Shown piece after piece: positions 5,513 through 10,019 of a stretch of DNA of 10,019 bases; positions within the stretch are counted from its first letter, which is position 1; each line of letters starts with the position of its first letter. The stretch covers positions 1 to 10,019 of the forward strand of contig JANYLE010000325.1 of the NCBI GenBank assembly GCA_025363795.1. The letters are read 5' to 3'. The notes beneath the pieces were generated by a model. It was not told the DNA's origin and ran no database searches. It saw only the letters and a list, made by a program, of their open reading frames with translations. The translations under genes were made by a program, and so were the position numbers. The DNA is from Mariniphaga sp. (GTDB lineage Bacteria; Bacteroidota; Bacteroidia; Bacteroidales; Prolixibacteraceae).

Positions 5513-5634
5513 CAAACCCAACGGGTTTGTATGTTGATAGAATTATAATGTGAATGAGCAACATTCGACTCCGGCCGGAGTCGAATGTCCTATTTTGATC
5601 ACATTTTCTTTAAACATACGACCTCTCTGAGGTC
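5513..5634. repeat. Symmetric three-hairpin intergenic element with a perfect 28-bp palindrome
   Basis: Three inverted repeats stand in a row. First, CAAACCC/GGGTTTG (5513-5519 and 5523-5529, loop AAC). Second, a perfect 28-bp palindrome whose half is ACATTCGACTCCGG (5561-5574). Third, GACCTC/GAGGTC (5620-5625 and 5629-5634, loop TCT). Both gaps are exactly 31 bp. The gaps are related to each other in inverted orientation: the left one starts TATGTTGATAGAA and continues to ATGTGA, and the reverse complement of the right one reads TATGTTTAAAGAA then ATGTGA. The whole is thus roughly mirror-symmetric about the central palindrome. Hairpins followed by a TATGTTGATAGA-type sequence look like dispersed repeats I associate with Bacteroidota genomes. 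No T-tract follows the central palindrome, so it is not a simple terminator. Confidence 0.8.
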
Positions 5635-5643
5635 ATTAAAAAT

Positions 5644-5659
5644 AAATGCAATGGCATTT
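5644..5659 (-). terminator. Weak terminator-like hairpin after the esterase/MBL gene
   Basis: AAATGC/GCATTT arms with a 4-nt loop lie 24 bp past the stop at 5684. On the minus strand the stem is followed by ATTTTTAATG, a short T-rich run. The stem is AT-rich and weak. Confidence 0.4.
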
Positions 5660-5683
5660 TAAAGTTATCAGTTTTGAGATTTC

Positions 5684-7603
5684 CTATTTCCCTTTTGTAA
5701 TCGTAAGCGTATAAGTCCGGGTTGTTTTATCAGCAGCCGTTACTACAATCAAAAATTGGTTATCGACCTTAGGCAGATTTGCCGTATACGCTGCTCCCGG
5801 GGCTATTTTGTCCCCGTTAATGGTCATGCTTTCATAATGATCAGCCACAACAGCAGGTGTAATCGCAACATTCGTTAAACCGGCATCCACCGATGCTGTG
5901 TAATAGGCGGTATAAGGTGCAAACCTCGGCGTTAAGTTACCTGAACTGATTGTCAGGCTTCGCAAAGCCCCTTTGATCTGATGGATATTGTTCAGGTTAT
6001 AAATGACCGATGCCTGACCAACGGTGGCGATGTTACCCAGTGTTACCATACCGGCGAATGTGCGGCAGAATGGCTCACCTGTAATTGAACCATCAACCAG
6101 TCCTTTGGCACATGCGAGCATTTGCCAGATGTATTCATGCGTAACCGGAAAACGATTCTCGCCTGTATGTCCGGGCAATACCGTGAGTTTACTGTTGCCC
6201 GTTTTATCCAGCAAGTGCTGAACCGACTGAATGTATTCTTCAATTGATAATGCCGATCCGAACAGCCATACGCCGCCCGAACCAATTGCATCACCTGTAA
6301 ACAATGTATCGCCATACTTCAACACAATCGATCCCCACGTATGACCCGGCACGCTGATCACGTCAATGTCCTTTCCATCCAACGGAATTTTATCGCCATC
6401 CGTCACATACTGAATCTTTCCGGCATCGGCGCCCAGCATCATCTTAACGGCTTCACTGTCTTCCTGGTGAACATAGACCTTCTTTACCTGTGACACTCCC
6501 ACAAAGCTGGCCAGACCAACAATATGGTCGAAATGATTATGCGTGACAATCAATTCGATGGCTATATTTTTATTGACAAGTACTTTGTCTTTTATAAACT
6601 GCCAGATCTTCCCATCTCCCGCCCCCGCATCAATAATGATTGCCTTATCGTGTCGCTCGATGATATATGCCGTACCTAACGAATAATCCCAAACCTCCTT
6701 GATATCATTGGCTAAATTACGTGTTGTAAAAAGGGTATTGGGTGAGATCGCTCCATGATCTGTCCGTGCAAGGCTCTGTTCAAAAAGCCAGTTATAGATC
6801 ACTTCATAGTTATGGAAAGCGGGAAACCAGGCATTGTGCGCGGGGATCACACTTCCCATGCCCCATATGCTCGAATTGTTACCGACACACTTGTTACCTG
6901 CTGCCGTTAAGGCCGCCATTGCATTGTTGGCACCACTTACGGGACTAACAGGATCGTCGATTGAATGGACAACAAGCACAGGGAGGTTTTTAAGCGCTTC
7001 GAAGGCCGGACTGTTTCCAAGGTATGCATCTGAATTACCGCTGATCGGCAGCGCCGCAGCGAACAGCGCAGGGTTTTTGAGGATCATATTCCAAACCCCC
7101 GTTCCTCCCATTGAGAAACCAACAATGTAAATACGATCAGCGTCGATATCGGGATGACTGGCAACAAATTGTTTTAACAACGAAAGCACATTGCCGTAAA
7201 CAGGTTCCGATTTCCAGTCACTTCCTTTGGGAATTTGCGGGGCAAGCACATAGACCGGATTTTTGGCCAAATGATCAGGTTCGATCCAAATCGTTGCACA
7301 TTCGGTTGTCACCAATTGCATTTCATTATCCGTTCCGCATTCACTTTCGCCGTGCAAATATAAAATAACGGGTAATTTCTTACCCGGATTGGCCTTTAAT
7401 GATGGTTCAAAAAAACGATAGGGTAACACGTTCCCGCTCCCATCCTGGTATTTTGCGGATTTAAACAGGGGCGCAATTTTGGATGCAGCCACACTACCAT
7501 TCTTCAACGAATTAACAGGCCCGAATGCATAGGCAAATCCAGCAACCAATAAAATCAATAAGGACAATGTAACACGTACACACCGAAAGTAATTTTTTTT
7601 CAT
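5684..7603 (-). CDS. Exported esterase + metallo-beta-lactamase-fold hydrolase + cadherin-like domain fusion
   Basis: A 639-aa protein from an ATG at 7601-7603. Residues 1-26 form a signal peptide (basic MKKNYFRCVR, hydrophobic core, AYA cleavage site before F27), so it acts in the periplasm or outside. Domain 1 (about 50-280) is an alpha/beta-hydrolase of the PHB-depolymerase/carbohydrate-esterase-like type: oxyanion region LYLHGES (81-87), nucleophile elbow GFSMGG (Ser164), likely Asp217 in HSIDDPVS, and likely His256 in AHNAWFPAF. Domain 2 (about 290-500) is a metallo-beta-lactamase fold with a complete ligand set: THNHFDH (His355, His357, Asp359, His360), VPGHTWGS (His421), FTGDAI (Asp438) and LPGHTG (His479). 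Domain 3 (about 545-637) starts LRSLTISSGNLTPRF and ends RTYTLTITK, the pattern of the cadherin-like beta-sandwich (PF12733) used for surface attachment or carbohydrate contact. Both catalytic centres look intact. The substrates are unknown; ester or lactone cleavage is a reasonable guess. It stands as a single gene, preceded by a 200-bp gap. Confidence 0.9.
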   Translation of the reverse strand: MKKNYFRCVRVTLSLLILLVAGFAYAFGPVNSLKNGSVAASKIAPLFKSAKYQDGSGNVLPYRFFEPSLKANPGKKLPVILYLHGESECGTDNEMQLVTTECATIWIEPDHLAKNPVYVLAPQIPKGSDWKSEPVYGNVLSLLKQFVASHPDIDADRIYIVGFSMGGTGVWNMILKNPALFAAALPISGNSDAYLGNSPAFEALKNLPVLVVHSIDDPVSPVSGANNAMAALTAAGNKCVGNNSSIWGMGSVIPAHNAWFPAFHNYEVIYNWLFEQSLARTDHGAISPNTLFTTRNLANDIKEVWDYSLGTAYIIERHDKAIIIDAGAGDGKIWQFIKDKVLVNKNIAIELIVTHNHFDHIVGLASFVGVSQVKKVYVHQEDSEAVKMMLGADAGKIQYVTDGDKIPLDGKDIDVISVPGHTWGSIVLKYGDTLFTGDAIGSGGVWLFGSALSIEEYIQSVQHLLDKTGNSKLTVLPGHTGENRFPVTHEYIWQMLACAKGLVDGSITGEPFCRTFAGMVTLGNIATVGQASVIYNLNNIHQIKGALRSLTISSGNLTPRFAPYTAYYTASVDAGLTNVAITPAVVADHYESMTINGDKIAPGAAYTANLPKVDNQFLIVVTAADKTTRTYTLTITKGK

Positions 7604-7804
7604 TGTTAGTCAGCAATTAAGTGATAAGGATATGATTTATATCGTCTTGCAACTACAAGCAGGATGGGGTTTGCCCCGTGAATTTTCCATGAAGCGCTGC
7701 ACCTCAAATATACATTTTATTGTCAACAAAGCAGGACTTGTCCTGTTGGTCAATGGAAGAGCCGTGGAGACCCTTGCCAGCCGATACTTTCTTTTGTGTA
7801 CTGT
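7604..7804. repeat. Intergenic hairpins upstream of the esterase/MBL gene
   Basis: This gap should hold the 3' end of the glycosyltransferase transcript and the promoter of the hydrolase gene. It contains a GGGG-TTTG-CCCC stem (7666-7677) and CAGGAC/GTCCTG (7732-7737 and 7740-7745), the second inside an alternative pairing CAACA (7724-7728) with TGTTG (7744-7748). No T-tract follows them on the minus strand. They look like short dispersed palindromes. Confidence 0.45.
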
Positions 7805-9358
7805 CTATTCGAAGATCCTGTATTTCATCTTGCCTTTCATCGTCTCAGCATCATACTTCATATCGCTGCAAAGAAAAATATTAAGGTAATAATCTGTTTT
7901 ATCCTCTGAATATTGATTAAACAACTGCTCTTTTAACACCACCTCGTGAAAGTATTGTTTATAATAATTTAATCGTTCTTCGATATTTTCTTTTGAGTTG
8001 GAATTACAAATTGCGATTACGGTAATACCTTTGGAAAAGTCTGGCAACCACAGATAATGAGTTCCATGAAAGGAAATCGCATTGGGGATTTGATATTTTG
8101 CAGCATAAAAGTTAATTGCGCTAGCCCACGAATAGGTGTCACCCCATATTAAACAGCCTTTCTTTTCATTTTCAGGCAATGAAAGATATACCCTTTTTAC
8201 AGCTTCATTTAAACTCCCCCATAGTAATCCAAAACTATAGGCATCCATGACCGGAGTTACACCCGCTTCATTCTTCTGTATCTTATAAAACTTGATATAG
8301 TTAGCCAATGGCAAAACAGGTAAGGCATTTGTAGTCGTCAAAGGAGTCATTAGAATAAGCATAAAGATGTAACCATAGAGCAACCATCTTTTTCTAATGA
8401 AGAGATGTTCCAATAATACACTTCCCGTGATAAAACTCATCAGAATAATCGGATAAAAATAATAGAACTTTCCTTTTGCCAAAAACATCATTATAAATGA
8501 AAACAAAACGACAAACAAACCCAGCCTTAATTTTTTATAGATGGCAATAAAAGGAATTACAAATACGCCGGCAAGCCAAACAAAAATTGTCAAAGGATTG
8601 GGTGATAATACCAATGACTTTATATTATCAGATAGCCTCATATCATCAAGCTGAACTTCATAAAGACGGGAAAAGTGCGACAGTACAGGAAAAGAGTTAT
8701 CCCACTGCCAATAAAGATTTGGGGAAATAATCAGAATAAGTATCAGTAGTCCAACCCAACAAGCGTTTGTCCGGAAAAGCTCGCGTTGAAAAATAATTGT
8801 TGAAAGGATTAAGCCGGCTCCAAAGAACAATATGCTATATTTTGTCATGAACCCTAAGCCAATTGATACCCCCAACAGGATTAGATACAAATTTTCAGTT
8901 GTTTTGATAAAAGAGATCAGCAGGTAAAATGACAATACCCAAAATAACTGATCAAATATTACGGGTTGAAATGCATTTTGGGTTAGACCAAAGCACGAAC
9001 CGGTCAGAATACAGACCAGGCAAAGCAGAACTGCCTTCCATTTACCCCCAAGCCTGACAACTGTTAATCCGCAAAGAACGATGATTAATCCCGCGGCAAG
9101 ATGGACAAACAAATGATGAATGTATAATGAATCTGAATGAAACAAATTCTGAATCCAGGCCAGGAAACCAATCAATGGTGGAAATTCCATATAACCCCAT
9201 GCAAGGTGTCTGCCTGTATCTACGTGGTAAATTTCATCCCCATCCAAACCAGCATTTGAATCAGCGATTAAATGCAGTATTGTTTTGATCAGCAATACTG
9301 AAAATATTATAATGTATTCGGTTCTTATAGTCTGTCTTTTCTTAGAATAGATTTTCAT
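7805..9358 (-). CDS. GT-C membrane glycosyltransferase (GT39/ArnT-like)
   Basis: A polytopic membrane protein of 517 aa from the preferred start (ATG at 9356-9358, MKIYSKKRQTIR). An in-frame ATG at 9433 would add 25 residues, but those do not resemble the family N-terminus, and the inner ATG has a purine-rich GGAAAA just upstream. After the first membrane helix comes the family's signature first outer loop: LDGDEIYHVDTGRHLAWGY (38-56) followed by FPPL. The Asp-Glu pair (41-42) is the conserved acidic site of GT39/PMT and ArnT-like enzymes, which transfer sugars from polyprenyl-phosphate donors on the periplasmic face. Roughly ten further hydrophobic helices fill residues 65-390, and a soluble C-terminal domain (about 390-510, with LIWGDTYSWASAINFYAA) faces the periplasm, as in related proteins. 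The acceptor (lipid, glycan or protein) cannot be read. No sugar-nucleotide or O-antigen genes are adjacent, so it is probably a stand-alone gene. The stop is TAG at 7805-7807. Confidence 0.88.
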   Translation of the reverse strand: MKIYSKKRQTIRTEYIIIFSVLLIKTILHLIADSNAGLDGDEIYHVDTGRHLAWGYMEFPPLIGFLAWIQNLFHSDSLYIHHLFVHLAAGLIIVLCGLTVVRLGGKWKAVLLCLVCILTGSCFGLTQNAFQPVIFDQLFWVLSFYLLISFIKTTENLYLILLGVSIGLGFMTKYSILFFGAGLILSTIIFQRELFRTNACWVGLLILILIISPNLYWQWDNSFPVLSHFSRLYEVQLDDMRLSDNIKSLVLSPNPLTIFVWLAGVFVIPFIAIYKKLRLGLFVVLFSFIMMFLAKGKFYYFYPIILMSFITGSVLLEHLFIRKRWLLYGYIFMLILMTPLTTTNALPVLPLANYIKFYKIQKNEAGVTPVMDAYSFGLLWGSLNEAVKRVYLSLPENEKKGCLIWGDTYSWASAINFYAAKYQIPNAISFHGTHYLWLPDFSKGITVIAICNSNSKENIEERLNYYKQYFHEVVLKEQLFNQYSEDKTDYYLNIFLCSDMKYDAETMKGKMKYRIFE

Positions 9359-9433
9359 TTTTCCGATGACGTAAAACGTGCAACACATTATTTTAAATGG
9401 CATATATCTTTCTACAGCCATCACATAAAACAC

Positions 9434-9678
9434 TGTAAATCAAAAAACATTAAATAAATCGCAGCCGCTCCCTGACTACCAATGTTAGAATTGGTAAGAA
9501 CCCTCCAAATTGCCTGCTGTTGGTGGCAGGCCTGTTCTGTCAGGCAATCGTGAATTTAATCTGTGTTTATCTGAGTAATCTGTGGTAAAAATAATTCAGA
9601 TCTTAGGTGGAAGTGCATTAGCTTGATATATTCAGAATACGACATTTTATAGTTCTCACTACTTGGGTGTTATTTCCA
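9434..9678. repeat. Intergenic region with three mutually exclusive stem-loops
   Basis: Between the cupin gene and the glycosyltransferase gene are ACCAAT/ATTGGT (9478-9483 and 9490-9495), and then a compact cluster in which GCCTGC (9512-9517) can pair with GCAGGC (9526-9531), GCCTG (9530-9534) with CAGGC (9541-9545), or TTGCCTG (9510-9516) with CAGGCAA (9541-9547). The pairings overlap, so they exclude each other. The 9-mer TAATCTGTG also occurs twice (9557-9565 and 9576-9584). There is no T-tract to make a clear terminator. The region may hold the glycosyltransferase promoter. Confidence 0.5.
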
Positions 9679-10019
9679 TTAGATTTTTATTTCTCCGTCA
9701 ACCCTGAACCCGTCTGAGATATCAAACCCAGCCAGTGAACCTGCGGTTGTTTGAATCACCATATAAACCATGCTGTTTTCAGAATCATTCCTCAGCGTTC
9801 TGCTTCCGTCGGGTGAGACGCGTACAATTGAACCTTCGCAGATCTCAAAAACCTCGTCATCGACCTGGTATTGCCCATGTCCCTTTAACACAATATAAAT
9901 CTCTTCATGCGTTTTATGTTTATGCAAAAAGGAGATGGTTGTTTTGGAAGGATGCTCTGTAAATGAAATCTCGGACCCCGTCGATTTCAAGATCTCACCA
10001 ATAAACAACTTGTTTTTAA
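9679..10019 (-). CDS. Small cupin-domain protein (N-terminus beyond the window)
   Basis: A single cupin_2-type beta-barrel of about 112 visible residues. The frame is open to the right edge (upstream codons read KNK before the TTG at 10006-10008), so the true start is probably outside the window rather than at that TTG. The stop is TAA at 9679-9681. Cupin motif 1 is present as LHKHKTHEEIYIVLKGHGQY (28-47 counted from the TTG): the two His of HxH (29, 31), a further His34, and Glu35/Glu36 supply metal ligands. Motif 2 reads EGSIVRVSPDGSRTLRN (58-74). It keeps P.G but has no His where the fourth ligand normally stands (Ser-Arg-Thr instead), so metal binding may use three protein ligands or differ. 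Small cupins of this size include isomerases, dioxygenases and sugar epimerase-like proteins, and I cannot choose between them. Cytoplasmic, with no signal peptide in the visible part. Confidence 0.85.
   Translation of the reverse strand, partial: KNKLFIGEILKSTGSEISFTEHPSKTTISFLHKHKTHEEIYIVLKGHGQYQVDDEVFEICEGSIVRVSPDGSRTLRNDSENSMVYMVIQTTAGSLAGFDISDGFRVDGEIKI

Noticed and set aside
6043..6315. Minus-strand 90-aa ORF inside the hydrolase gene
   Set aside because: It is an out-of-frame reading of a gene with intact domain motifs throughout.
6742..7368. Three overlapping plus-strand ORFs opposite the hydrolase gene
   Set aside because: They are antisense shadows of the esterase domain with no recognisable features.
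9359..9433. Longer start of the glycosyltransferase (ATG at 9433)
   Set aside because: The extra 25 residues do not fit the family's short basic N-terminus before the first helix, and the ATG at 9358 has a better purine-rich leader; the longer form cannot be fully excluded.

Overview
The window looks like a chromosomal segment from a Bacteroidota bacterium, most likely of the Sphingobacteriales type (Mucilaginibacter/Pedobacter-like). The signs are moderately AT-rich DNA, AT-rich leaders without strong Shine-Dalgarno sites, a secreted multidomain hydrolase ending in a cadherin-like beta-sandwich, a hypothetical family I associate with this phylum, and many dispersed short palindromes between genes. 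The placement rests on family and style recognition, not on a marker gene. Every gene I can support lies on the minus strand, so transcription runs right to left. The genes are separated by large repeat-rich gaps and do not form one operon.

Layout from left to right: (1) 1-518, the N-terminal part of a polytopic membrane protein that runs off the left edge. (2) 589-2765, an accessory, AT-rich block of two genes. One encodes a 231-aa unknown protein and the other a 368-aa protein with a DUF3800 (RNase H-like) domain. Each gene is followed, almost at its stop codon, by a copy of the same ~125-bp repeat in the same orientation, so the block reads gene-repeat-gene-repeat, like a cassette array. 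(3) 2877-3454, a gap with a possible gene remnant and a 399-bp array of nineteen 21-bp units with a 126-bp higher-order period. (4) 3478-4316, a 247-aa internally duplicated protein with a strong terminator behind it. (5) 4484-4823, the decayed C-terminus of a DUF4209/HEPN-like protein. (6) 4963-5355, a SnoaL/NTF2-like protein. (7) 5513-5659, a cluster of hairpins including a perfect 28-bp palindrome. (8) 5684-7603, an exported esterase + metallo-beta-lactamase-fold + cadherin-like fusion. (9) 7805-9358, a GT-C (GT39/ArnT-like) membrane glycosyltransferase. (10) 9679-10019, a small cupin running off the right edge.

No single pathway links these genes. The left half has the feel of an accessory or defence-type region: HEPN remnant, DUF3800 protein, unknown AT-rich gene, repeats. 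The right half looks like ordinary single-gene units for envelope or secondary metabolism. The most interesting structures are the repeat-flanked gene block, the 21-bp array, the symmetric three-hairpin element and the three-domain hydrolase.
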